A stretch of 64,000 nucleotides of DNA. Origin: Archangium primigenium. GTDB taxonomy: Bacteria > Myxococcota > Myxococcia > Myxococcales > Myxococcaceae. Positions within the stretch are counted from its first letter, which is position 1; every line of letters starts with the position of its first letter. The stretch covers positions 1,612,001 through 1,676,000 of the forward strand of contig NZ_JADWYI010000001.1 of the NCBI RefSeq assembly GCF_016904885.1. The letters run 5' to 3'. The notes under the pieces were generated by a model. The model had not been told where the DNA came from and ran no database searches. It saw nothing but the letters and a program-made list of their open reading frames with translations. Positions 52,413 through 62,744 of this stretch are shown here, one piece after another. The translations under genes and the position numbers were made by a program.

Positions 52413-54508
52413 CTACTTGCGCAGCAGGGTGCCCTCCAGGAAGAAGGCGAGCGCGGCGGCGGCGATGAGCCAGGTCCACAGGGGCACCGGGGGCCGCTCG
52501 GCGTCGCTGGAGGAGGCCTTCACCGTCTCCTCGCCGAAGTGGGCGGAGAGGGTGTCGGCGGGCAGGCGCGACAGGTCGCTCTCGGCCGGGTCCAGGGTGG
52601 CGGCGAAGGCGAGCGCGGGCAGGGGCTGGTTGTCCGCGCCGAGCACCGAGAAGATGCCCGGCTGGTGCACGGGGCCCACCACCAGGGCGCCATCCGTCTG
52701 GGGCTTCACGGGCACCTCCTGGCCGTCCGGCGACTTCACCGCGGACACCTTCTGGGTGCCCTCGGGCCGCAGGGCGAGCGTCTCGCCCACGCGCACCCGC
52801 TGCTCCTCGCGCTCCTCCAGCGAGCCGGTGAGGTAGGCGGCGAAGCGCTGCATGAGGGGCAGGAAGCTCGTGCGGATGGGGAAGTCCGTCCAGTCGCGGT
52901 CCACCGTGCTGGTGAAGAGCGCCACCCGGCCCCGGCCGCGCCGCGCCACCGCCACGGACGGCGCGCCGTCCTGGTACGCCGCCAGCACCTGGTCGCTCTC
53001 CTCCCGCGCGCCCGCGTCGGCCTCCAGGAGCATGTAGCGGTAGAAGTGCGCGCCGGTGAGGCCCTCCTCGGCCCGGCCGGTGAAGGGCGCGAAGAGCGGG
53101 TGCTCGGTGCTCACCTGCGCGAGCTTGGCGGCGCGCTCCTCGGCCGCGGCGTCGTCGCGCTCCACGCTCGTGCGCACCAGGCGCAGCTTGCGCGGCAGGA
53201 GCGCGCCGAGCCGGGCGTTGTACGCGTCCGGATCCACGTGGTCGCCCATGCTGATGAACAGGCCGCCGCCCTCGCGCACGAACTCGGTGAGCGCCGCGGC
53301 CTGTGCCTCCTCGGGCGCCGGCACGTTGAGCAGGAGCACCAGGTCGTACTGCTTCAAGTCCTCGCGCCACGCGGCCGAGGTGTCACGCACCGACGACTGC
53401 ACGGGCGAGCCCGGGGCCGACAGCGCCGCGTCCACGAAGAAGGCCTCGTCGCGGTAGCGCGTGGCGTTGGGGTTGCCGTTGACCACCAAGGCCTTGAGCG
53501 GCCGGGGCACCGCGAGCACGAAGGCGCGCCGGTCGTCCTCGGCGAGCCCGTCCGGCGTGAGCGTGCCTTCACCCGTGAGCGTGCCCCCTTGAGTGAAGCG
53601 CACCGTGAGCGTCTTCTGGGCGGTGCCGTTGGCGGGCACGTCCACGAAGCCCTTGCCGAGCGTGGTGTCGCCCACGCGCACCGCCGCCTCCAGGTCCTTG
53701 AGGGGCGTGGGGGAGAAGTTCTTCACCGTGAAGGTGAACTGGAAGGCGCGCGGGCCGGCCTGCGGCGCGGGCTCCACCTTCAGGTCCACCAGGGCGTGGT
53801 TGGGCAGCGCGTCCAGGCCCTGGGCCACGTCGCGCAGCACCACCTCGGGCCGCACCTGCTCGCCCGTGGGCCCCTTCACCGTGGGGGTGGGGGACTCCAG
53901 CCGCAGCGAGCCCACCGTCAGGTCCGACACCACCACCAGGCGCTTGCCCGCGAGCGGGCTGTCCTCCAGGGCGCGCGCCGCGAGGTCCAGACAGCGCGAC
54001 AGGTCCGCCGCGGCGTAGCGGGGGGCCGCCTCGTCGATGAGCTGGCGCAGCCGGGCGCGGTCGAACGCGGGGGCCCCGGGGGCCTCGGGCGTGTCCGTGC
54101 ACACGAGCACCGTGGCGGGCTCCTCGGGGCGCAGGTCCGCGAGCGCGTCACGCGCCTCGTCCCGGGCGCGCTCGAACAGGGACGTGCCGTCCGACCAGCG
54201 CATGGACAGCGAGGCGTCCAGGACGATGGCCGTGGCCGCCGGGCCCTTGACCACCTGGGCCGCGTTGGCGTCCTGGCGCAGCTCCGGCATGGCGAGCGCG
54301 AGCGGCAGCGCGAGCAGGATGAGCGTGCGCAGCGCGTAGAGCAGCAGCCGCTTGAGCTTGAGCCGGCTCGCGGTGCGCTTCTGGCTGCGCAGCACGAAGG
54401 CCATGGGCCCGAAGGGGTGGGGCCGGGGCCGGCGCCGGTCGAACAGGTGCACCAGCACCGGGATGAGCGCCGCCAGCGTGCCCAACAACATCCAGGGATG
54501 CGCGAAGC

Positions 54509-54512
<4 letters not shown>
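52413..54512 (-). CDS. BatA-domain protein with vWA-like region
   Basis: The GTG at 54512, overlapping the DUF58 stop, gives 699 residues starting VSFAHPWMLLGTLAALIPVLVHLFDRR, the BatA N-terminal signature. A second helix lies near residue 56. Residues 85-240 form a vWA-like domain with a MIDAS-type start (AIVLDASLSMRWSDG). Residues 350-600 include a class I glutaminase-like fold region (LVVNGNPNATRYRDEAFFVDAA), and a C-terminal helix lies near 680. It is an inner-membrane component of the MoxR-DUF58-Bat system, with unknown client proteins. Confidence 0.85.
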
Positions 54513-55387
<875 letters not shown>

Positions 55388-55396
55388 GCCGGGGCG

Positions 55397-56428
<1,032 letters not shown>

Positions 56429-56550
56429 GAGGACCGTTTTCTTAATCGCGGGAAGGCACGGGGACCAAGCGTTTCGCGACGGCGCCGTGACTCGAACGTA
56501 GGCGGCCAACGGTTGGACCCCCGGGCTATTCCTGACTCCTTGTCCACCGC

Positions 56551-56570
56551 CGGGCCCGTCTCCGGGCCCG
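56551..56570. other. Self-complementary repeat in divergent spacer
   Basis: CGGGCCCG occurs at 56551-56558 and again at 56563-56570, separated by TCTC. Each copy is itself a palindrome, so the pair can form an 8-bp hairpin. It lies in the 275-base spacer between moxR (minus) and the lipoprotein gene at 56704 (plus). I see no confident promoter in the rest of this spacer. Confidence 0.35.
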
Positions 56571-56703
56571 CCCTCCTGCCCTCCGGGGGAGTGTGGCGGG
56601 CGCGGACGGGAAGGGGATGACGCGCGGGCATGGCCCATTACCTTCCACCGGTTTCGTTTCTCCGGGGGCCGCTGTTGGCCAGGAGAACGGAAGGAGCCAT
56701 CCC

Positions 56704-58044
56704 ATGCACCGCGTGTCCGGACATCCCAACGCCCCCGTGTGGAAGAAGGGCCTCTTCTGCCTGGCGCTGCTCGGCCTGTCGGCCGCGTGCGGTGGACCCG
56801 CCGAGGGCCTGGAGGCGGAGCTCCCCCCGGCGTCCGTGCCCACGAGCGAGCAGGCCTCGGAGGGCGCGGAGTCCGTGCCGCCGCGGCCGGTGTCCCCGGT
56901 GGTCACCCCCTGGTTCCGGGGCTTCGGCGGGCCGCAGGACGACGTGGGCACGGGCGTGGCCGTGGATGGCGCGGGGAACGTGTCGGTGGTGTGGGTGTCC
57001 ACGCCCCGGCAGGACGCGGAGCGCGAGCCCGTGGAAGGCGAGCGGCTGGCGCTCCACCTGTCGCACTACGCGCCGGACGGGACGGGGCTGTGGACGCGCG
57101 AGTTCCCCCGCAACCGCGTGGACGCGCTGCGGGTGGTGGCCTCGCCCGGGGGCGCGCTCTTCGTGACGGGCAACGCCTTCCTGTACGACATCGACTTCGG
57201 CCTGGGCGCGGCCTCCCGGGGCTTCCTGGTGAAGTTCTCCGAGGAGGACGGCACGGCGCTCTGGCAGCGGCGCGTGGGCCAGAAGGTGTACGCGTCGGTG
57301 GCGGACGCCGAGGGCGGGGTGCTCGTGCTCGGCGAGGACTGGACGAATGGCCGGGCCCCCCTGCTGGCCCGGTATGACGCCGAGGGGGAACTCTCCTGGT
57401 CGCGGCGCTTCGACGCCGTGGCGCCGGGCTCGGCCCTGCGTGCGCTGGCGCTCGGCCCGTCGGGCGAGCGGGTGGTGGCGGGTCGGCTCGAGGGCGTGCT
57501 GAACGTGGACGGCCGGACGCTGGGCGCGCCGGACGTGTCGAGCCTGATCGTGCTCGCCTTCGACGCCCAGGGCCGCCTCGTCTGGAGCCGGGAGGCGCGC
57601 GGCGCGGACGTCCAGGTCTCGGGCGTGAAGGTGGCCGCGGACGGGGGCGTCGAGCTCGTGGGCGAGGCCGCCGCGTCCTTCCCCTGGGGCGGCACCACGC
57701 TGCCGCCCGGCGCCTTCGTGCTCGCCCTGGGACCCGAGGCCGAGGAGCGCTGGTCCGGACCGCTCGCCTGCGGCGCGTCCCCCACGGCGCCCGCGCTCGC
57801 GCTCGATGCGACCGGTCAGGTCGTGGTCCTCTGTGGCGACACCCTGAGCACCTACTCGGCCGAGGGCGACGTGTACGCGCAGCGCCCCGTGACGCCCGGG
57901 GCGTGCGAGGGGGAGACCTGCGAGGTGACCGGGACGGGCCTGGCCGTGCTCCCTCGCGGCGGCTACGTGCTCACCGGCCTGCAGCGCCGGGGCGATGTGG
58001 CCTCGGGGGACCAGGACGCCTTCGTGCGGCTTCTCGCCCCGTGA
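56704..58044 (+). CDS. Propeller-type lipoprotein (hypothetical)
   Basis: The ATG at 56704 follows AAGGAG and gives 446 residues. The signal MHRVSGHPNAPVWKKGLFCL ends in lipobox SAAC. From about residue 65 the chain has six or so beta blades of the form G-x-V-(V/L)-x-G with short W-x-R segments (FRGFGGPQDDVGTGVAVDG, then AGGNVS-like repeats), resembling SBBP/PQQ-type propellers. A C-terminal Cys pair (ACEGETCEV) is present. It may be a surface or outer-membrane protein. No catalytic residues are recognised. Confidence 0.8.
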   Translation: MHRVSGHPNAPVWKKGLFCLALLGLSAACGGPAEGLEAELPPASVPTSEQASEGAESVPPRPVSPVVTPWFRGFGGPQDDVGTGVAVDGAGNVSVVWVSTPRQDAEREPVEGERLALHLSHYAPDGTGLWTREFPRNRVDALRVVASPGGALFVTGNAFLYDIDFGLGAASRGFLVKFSEEDGTALWQRRVGQKVYASVADAEGGVLVLGEDWTNGRAPLLARYDAEGELSWSRRFDAVAPGSALRALALGPSGERVVAGRLEGVLNVDGRTLGAPDVSSLIVLAFDAQGRLVWSREARGADVQVSGVKVAADGGVELVGEAAASFPWGGTTLPPGAFVLALGPEAEERWSGPLACGASPTAPALALDATGQVVVLCGDTLSTYSAEGDVYAQRPVTPGACEGETCEVTGTGLAVLPRGGYVLTGLQRRGDVASGDQDAFVRLLAP

Positions 58045-58183
58045 CACCGGCCTCACCCCCAGGCCGTCAATCGGTTGCTTGACGGGCAACTTCCCGGACG
58101 CCGGGTGCCCACTGCCTTGCTCTGGCGGGCCAGTCCCAGCGGAAACACTTGAGCGAGGCGGTCGGACCCGCGACAGTCCGAGG

Positions 58184-60994
58184 ATGGATCAGGGTCGGCG
58201 CAACGCGGAACGCAAGGCCGTGGGCCTGTTGGTGAAGCTCAAGCACACGAGCGTCGTCAGCTTCATCCAGGAGTACGCCGTCAACATCAGCCCCGGGGGC
58301 ATGTTCATCCGCTCGCGCGAGCCCCAGCCGGTGGGCACGCCGGTGCGCTTCGAGGTGCGCATCGCCGATGGCCAGCGGATGCTCAAGGGCTCGGCGGTGG
58401 TGCGCTGGACGCGGCCCGTGGAGGACGTGACGGGTCCCGCGGGCATGGGCATCCAGTTCACCGAGCTGGACACGGCCTCGGAGTCCATCGTCGAGCGGAT
58501 GCTCACGCACAAGAGCACCGTCATCGCCCAGCGCGCGGCGCCCCCCGCCGTCGCGGCCCCCTCCTCGACGAAGCTGCCCTCCGTGGCGCCCGTCGTGGCG
58601 CCCGTGGCCCCCATCGTTCCGCCCGTGCCCCCGCGCGCCTCCGCCGTCCACATCCCCGCGGTGGCGCCCGCGCTGACGCCCGCGCCCAAGCCGGCCGCCG
58701 CCGCGCCGCCGCCCCGGCCGGCCGCGCCCGTGGCGCCGCCGCCCCAGCCGCCCCCGCCGCCGCGCCCGACCAGCGCCGTCGACATCTCGCTCGACGAATT
58801 GCTCGCCTTCACGCCCGTGCCCGCCGCCGCGGCCGAGGCCGATCCCTTCGACCTCGGTCCGGACGACGAGTACTCGCCCCAGGGGCCCAAGGACTTCGGC
58901 CTGACGGACCTCTCGGCGGCGGCCACGCCGGTGCCCGCGGCCCCCGCCCCGGTGGCGCCGCCCGCGCCGGCCCCGGCGCCCGCGCAGCGCGGCAGCGCGG
59001 TGGAGCTGGAGCTGGACTCCTCCGAGGACGACGAGCCCCTGGAGTTCGCCCGGCCCGTGGCGGGACATCAGCCCTCGCGGCCCGTGGCGAAGAAGCCCGC
59101 GCCGGCCCCGCCGCCCCCCGCGCCCGTGGCCCGGCCCACCGTGTCCACCCCGGTGGTCGTGCCCCCCGCGGCCCGGCCCACCGCGTCCACCCCGGCCGTC
59201 GCGCCCCCGCCCGCGGCCCGGCCCACCGTGTCGACTCCGGCGGTCGCGCCCACGCTCGCCCCGGCGAAGCCCGCCGCCCTGCCGCCCGAGCCCAAGACGT
59301 CCCCGGGCCAGGTGCGCACCGTCTTCCTCACGCCGCCCACGGGCGACATCGAGGGCAAGGGGCCCGTCATCGGCGTGGACCTGGGCACCTCCAACTCGTG
59401 CGTGGCGGTGATGGCCAACAACAAGCCCATCGTCCTGCGCTCGCGCGAGGGCTACAACACCATCCCCTCGGTGGTGTCGCTCTCCTCGCAGGGCAAGCTG
59501 CTGGTGAGCCACCGCGCCAAGAGCCAGGTGCTCTTGCGCCCCGAGCAGACCATCTACGGCGCCAAGCGGCTCGTGGGCCGGCCCTTCGACAGCGCCGTGG
59601 TGAACCAGGTGCGCGAGCGCTTCCACTACGAGATCATGCCGGACGCGCGCGGGCGCGCCGCGGTGCGCATGGGCGAGCACGTGCTGTCCCTGGAGGAAGT
59701 CCAGGGCATCATCCTTCGCGAGTGCAAGGAGCTGGCCGAGCAGCACCTGGGCCAGAAGGTGGAGCGCGCGGTGGTGACGGTGCCCGCGTACTACTCCGAG
59801 CCGCAGCGCGAGGCGGTGCGCCGCGCCGGGTGGATGGCGGGCCTCAAGGTGGAGCGCATCCTCAACGAGCCCACCTCGGCGGCGCTCGCCTACGGCCTCA
59901 ACCGGGACATGGCCAAGCGGGTGCTCGTTTATGACCTGGGCGGCGGTACCTTCGACGCCACGGTGCTGCGCATCGACAAGAACGTGTTCGAGGTCATGGC
60001 CACCGGCGGCGACATCTTCCTGGGCGGCATGGACTTCGACAACAAGCTCGTGGACCTGATGCTCGAGCGCTTCCTCAAGCAGGAGAAGGTCCACTTCCAG
60101 GGGGACCGTGTGGCGCTCTCGCGCGTGACGGACGCGGCCGAGCGCGCCAAGGTGGCGCTCAGCGAGTCCAACAGCTACGAGGTCCACATCCCCATGCTGA
60201 TGATGGACGACGCGGGGCGCCCACGGGACCTGCACGTCACGCTCACGCGCGCGGAGATGGAAGCGGTGTGCATGCCCATGGTGCTGCGCACGCTGGACGT
60301 GGTGGGTGACGTGCTCCTGGACGCCAAGCTGCGCGTGGGGGACGTGGACGACATCCTGCTCGTGGGCGGCCAGAGCCGCATGCCGCTCGTGCGCGAGAAG
60401 CTCAAGGAGATGTTCGGCCGGGCCCCCCACGCGGGCGTCAACACCGACGAGGCCGTCGCCCTGGGCGCGGCGCTCTACTCGAGCGCGGTGGACCGCGTGA
60501 GCAGCGTGGTGCTCATCGACGTGCTGCCCATGACCATCGGCGTGGCCATGCCGGGCGGCGCCTTCACCCGCGTCATCGAGCGCAACACGCCCCTGCCCGC
60601 CCAGCGCTCCTTCGCCATCTCCACCACCCGCGACAACGAGGAGGTGATGGAGCTGTCCATCTTCCAGGGCGAGGACACGCACATCTCCGCCAACGAGTAC
60701 CTGGGCACGGTACGGCTCGAGGGGCTGCCCAAGGGCCCCAAGGGCGCGGTGCGCGTGGCGGTGACGCTGCGGCTGGACTCCGAATGCGTGCTGCACGTCA
60801 ACGCCCAGGAGTACTCGACGCGCAAGGAGATGAAGGCCACGCTCGCCACGCGCTACTCCCCCGAGGAGCTGCGCCACCGCCTGGGCGTGGCCAAGGACGC
60901 CGCCCAGGCCGCCGAGGAGCGCCGCGGTCAGGACCTCAAGGAGCGCTCGGGTCGCTTCTGGGGCTTCCTCAAGAAGGTCGTGGGCAAGGGGTAG
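58184..60994 (+). CDS. PilZ domain-Hsp70 fusion protein
   Basis: The ATG at 58184 gives 936 residues. Residues 1-110 are a PilZ domain with both c-di-GMP motifs: R6-N-A-E-R10 and NISPGGMF. A Pro/Ala/Val linker of about 270 residues follows, with repeats such as RPTVSTP near 325-360. Hsp70 homology begins near residue 393 (GPVIGVDLGTSNSCVAVM) with [24 protein letters not shown] and VLLVGGQSRMP-like motifs (ILLVGGQSRMP). The substrate-binding beta domain is present, but the helical lid is replaced by a short tail (residues 880-936). It could couple c-di-GMP to chaperone-type ATPase activity. Its function is unknown. Confidence 0.9.
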   Translation: MDQGRRNAERKAVGLLVKLKHTSVVSFIQEYAVNISPGGMFIRSREPQPVGTPVRFEVRIADGQRMLKGSAVVRWTRPVEDVTGPAGMGIQFTELDTASESIVERMLTHKSTVIAQRAAPPAVAAPSSTKLPSVAPVVAPVAPIVPPVPPRASAVHIPAVAPALTPAPKPAAAAPPPRPAAPVAPPPQPPPPPRPTSAVDISLDELLAFTPVPAAAAEADPFDLGPDDEYSPQGPKDFGLTDLSAAATPVPAAPAPVAPPAPAPAPAQRGSAVELELDSSEDDEPLEFARPVAGHQPSRPVAKKPAPAPPPPAPVARPTVSTPVVVPPAARPTASTPAVAPPPAARPTVSTPAVAPTLAPAKPAALPPEPKTSPGQVRTVFLTPPTGDIEGKGPVIGVDLGTSNSCVAVMANNKPIVLRSREGYNTIPSVVSLSSQGKLLVSHRAKSQVLLRPEQTIYGAKRLVGRPFDSAVVNQVRERFHYEIMPDARGRAAVRMGEHVLSLEEVQGIILRECKELAEQHLGQKVERAVVTVPAYYSEPQREAVRRAGWMAGLKVERILNEPTSAALAYGLNRDMAKRVLVYDLGGGTFDATVLRIDKNVFEVMATGGDIFLGGMDFDNKLVDLMLERFLKQEKVHFQGDRVALSRVTDAAERAKVALSESNSYEVHIPMLMMDDAGRPRDLHVTLTRAEMEAVCMPMVLRTLDVVGDVLLDAKLRVGDVDDILLVGGQSRMPLVREKLKEMFGRAPHAGVNTDEAVALGAALYSSAVDRVSSVVLIDVLPMTIGVAMPGGAFTRVIERNTPLPAQRSFAISTTRDNEEVMELSIFQGEDTHISANEYLGTVRLEGLPKGPKGAVRVAVTLRLDSECVLHVNAQEYSTRKEMKATLATRYSPEELRHRLGVAKDAAQAAEERRGQDLKERSGRFWGFLKKVVGKG

Positions 60995-61000
60995 CCGCTC

Positions 61001-61945
61001 TCAGAGCGCCGCCCCGCGCACGAGCCGCCGGAGCGCCTGGGGCGTCTGGCCGAACACCCGCGCGAAGGCCCGGCGCATGCGCTCGGCATCCCCGAAGCCC
61101 ACCGCCTCGGCCACCTGCTCGATGGACTCGGAGCCCGCCTCCAGCCGTGCCCGGGCCGCCTCCGCGCGCAGCTGCTCGATGGCCTTGGCGGGCGTCTGCC
61201 CCGTCTCCGCCTGGAACTCCCGGGCGAACTGCCGCGTGCTCAGGCAGGCCACCTGGGCGAGCCTGTCCACGGACAAGGACTCGTGCAGGTGCTCGCGCGC
61301 GAACGTGAGCGTCTGGCGGATGCGGTCCGTGGCCGGCTCCAGCTCGAGCAGGGCGGAGAACTGGGACTGGCCTCCCGGACGGCGGTGGTAGACGACCAGG
61401 TCCCTCGCCCGCTCGCGCGAGGCCTCCAGGCCCAGGTCCTCCTCCACCATCGCGAGCGCCAGGTCGATGCCCGCGGAGACGCCCGCCGACGTCCAGATGG
61501 GGCCGTCCTGGATGAAGATGCGCTCGGCGTCCACGCGCACGCGCGGGTAGCACCGCTGCAATTCCGCGGCGAAGCGCCAGTGCGTGGTGGCCGCGCGGTC
61601 GTCGAGCAGCCCCGCTGCCGCCAGGATGCCCGCGCCCGAGCAGATGCTCGCCACCCGCCGCGAGTGGGCCGCCGCCTCGCGCACGAAGCTCAAGAACGTC
61701 AGGGACTCCATCGCCCAGCGCGTGCCCGGGCCCCCCACCACCACGAGCGTGTCGAACACGGGGGCGTCCCATGGCTCCGTCAGCACCGTCACGCCGGAGG
61801 AGCTCAGGACCGGCCCGCCGTGCAGGGACAGCATCCGGAGCCGGTACTCCGGCGTGTCCCAGGGGTCCTCGAACACGGCCACTGGCCCCGTGAAGTCGAG
61901 GATGTTGAACGCCGGGAAGAGGAGGAAGCCAATGTCTCGCGCCAT
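61001..61945 (-). CDS. GlxA-family AraC-type transcriptional regulator
   Basis: The start at 61945 gives 314 residues. Residues 1-170 are a DJ-1/PfpI-type domain (ARDIGFLLFPAFNILDFTGP, ASICSGAGILAAAGLL). Residues 210-314 hold two AraC-type helix-turn-helix motifs (LSVDRLAQVACLSTRQFARE and ESIEQVAEAVGFGDAERMRR). These regulators respond to small metabolites. The gene is divergent from a second DJ-1/PfpI-family gene, and its start codon lies inside an inverted repeat, suggesting autoregulation and control of the neighbour. Confidence 0.92.
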   Translation of the reverse strand: MARDIGFLLFPAFNILDFTGPVAVFEDPWDTPEYRLRMLSLHGGPVLSSSGVTVLTEPWDAPVFDTLVVVGGPGTRWAMESLTFLSFVREAAAHSRRVASICSGAGILAAAGLLDDRAATTHWRFAAELQRCYPRVRVDAERIFIQDGPIWTSAGVSAGIDLALAMVEEDLGLEASRERARDLVVYHRRPGGQSQFSALLELEPATDRIRQTLTFAREHLHESLSVDRLAQVACLSTRQFAREFQAETGQTPAKAIEQLRAEAARARLEAGSESIEQVAEAVGFGDAERMRRAFARVFGQTPQALRRLVRGAAL

Positions 61946-61981
61946 GTCCGAAAACGAGGGATCTACGTCCTTTCGGACATG
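61943..61981. promoter_or_regulatory. Perfect inverted repeat in GlxA/DJ-1 divergent spacer
   Basis: CATGTCCGAAA at 61943-61953 and TTTCGGACATG at 61971-61981 are perfect inverted 11-base copies with a 17-base spacer. The left arm includes the regulator start codon. Centre-to-centre distance is 28 bases, close to three helical turns. It is the best operator candidate in the window. Confidence 0.6.
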
Positions 61982-62032
61982 AGCCTGACAAGACACACTG
62001 CCTCCCGTCAAACCAGACACGGAGGTTCATCC

Positions 62033-62734
62033 ATGGCCACGCAGCTCGACATTGTCTTCCTTCTCTACCCGGGAGTGTCGTTTCTGGACTTCATGGGGCC
62101 GCAGGCGGTGTTCGGCGCGCTGCCGGGCGCGCGGCAGATCTTCGCCTCCGTGGGCGGCCAGCCCATCCGCGAGGGCGCGCTGACGCTCCAGCCCCTGACG
62201 CGGCTGGAGGACGTGGAGCGGTGTGATGTGTTGTGCGTGCCGGGCGGGCCCATCGGGCCGGCGGTGGAGAACCCCGTCTTCATGGAGGGCGTGCGTCGAC
62301 TGGCGTCCACGGCGCGCTTCGTCACCTCGGTGTGCACGGGCTCGCTCATCCTCGGGGCGGCGGGGCTGCTGCAGGGGCGGCGGGCGGCGTGTCACTGGGC
62401 GATGCGCGAGCAGCTCACGCACCTCGGCGCCATCCCCGACACGGGGCGCGTGGTGCGGGATGGGAACGTCCTGACGGGCGGCGGCGTCACGGCGGGCATC
62501 GACTTCGGCCTGACGCTCGCGGCGGAGCTGGCGGGCCCGGAGATGGCCCAGGCCATCCAGTTGATGATCGAGTACGCCCCGGCGCCTCCCTTCGCCATCC
62601 AGGTGCCCACGGTGGCGCGGGAAGCCCTCGCGCGGATGCCCTCGCTCCAGGGCGGGGAGATCACGTTCGACCCGGTGGCGGAGGAGGCGCTCGTGCGGCG
62701 CGCGGGCGAGGCCCTGCGCGCACCCAAGCGCTGA
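62033..62734 (+). CDS. DJ-1/PfpI family protein (isonitrile hydratase-like)
   Basis: The ATG at 62033 follows GGAGG and gives 233 residues. The DJ-1/PfpI fold has IVFLLYPGVSFLDFMGPQAVF, with the Asp of LDFMGP as in isonitrile hydratases, and the nucleophile Cys in SVCTGSLILGAAGLL. The Glu/His neighbourhood (CHWAM, VVRDGNVLTGGGVTAGIDF) is typical. It likely acts on a small metabolite sensed by the divergent GlxA-type regulator. The exact substrate cannot be told. Confidence 0.85.
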   Translation: MATQLDIVFLLYPGVSFLDFMGPQAVFGALPGARQIFASVGGQPIREGALTLQPLTRLEDVERCDVLCVPGGPIGPAVENPVFMEGVRRLASTARFVTSVCTGSLILGAAGLLQGRRAACHWAMREQLTHLGAIPDTGRVVRDGNVLTGGGVTAGIDFGLTLAAELAGPEMAQAIQLMIEYAPAPPFAIQVPTVAREALARMPSLQGGEITFDPVAEEALVRRAGEALRAPKR

Positions 62735-62744
62735 GTCCGACCGC

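Noticed and set aside
58660-59300. Repeated GC-rich units resembling a tandem array or CRISPR-like pattern
   Set aside because: They are the codons of a Pro/Ala/Val linker in the PilZ-Hsp70 fusion. Units are unequal and no spacers of constant length occur.
60996-61008. CGCTCT-C-AGAGCG palindrome as a terminator
   Set aside because: The one-base centre leaves too small a loop for a stable stem, and the element overlaps the end of the PilZ-Hsp70 gene.
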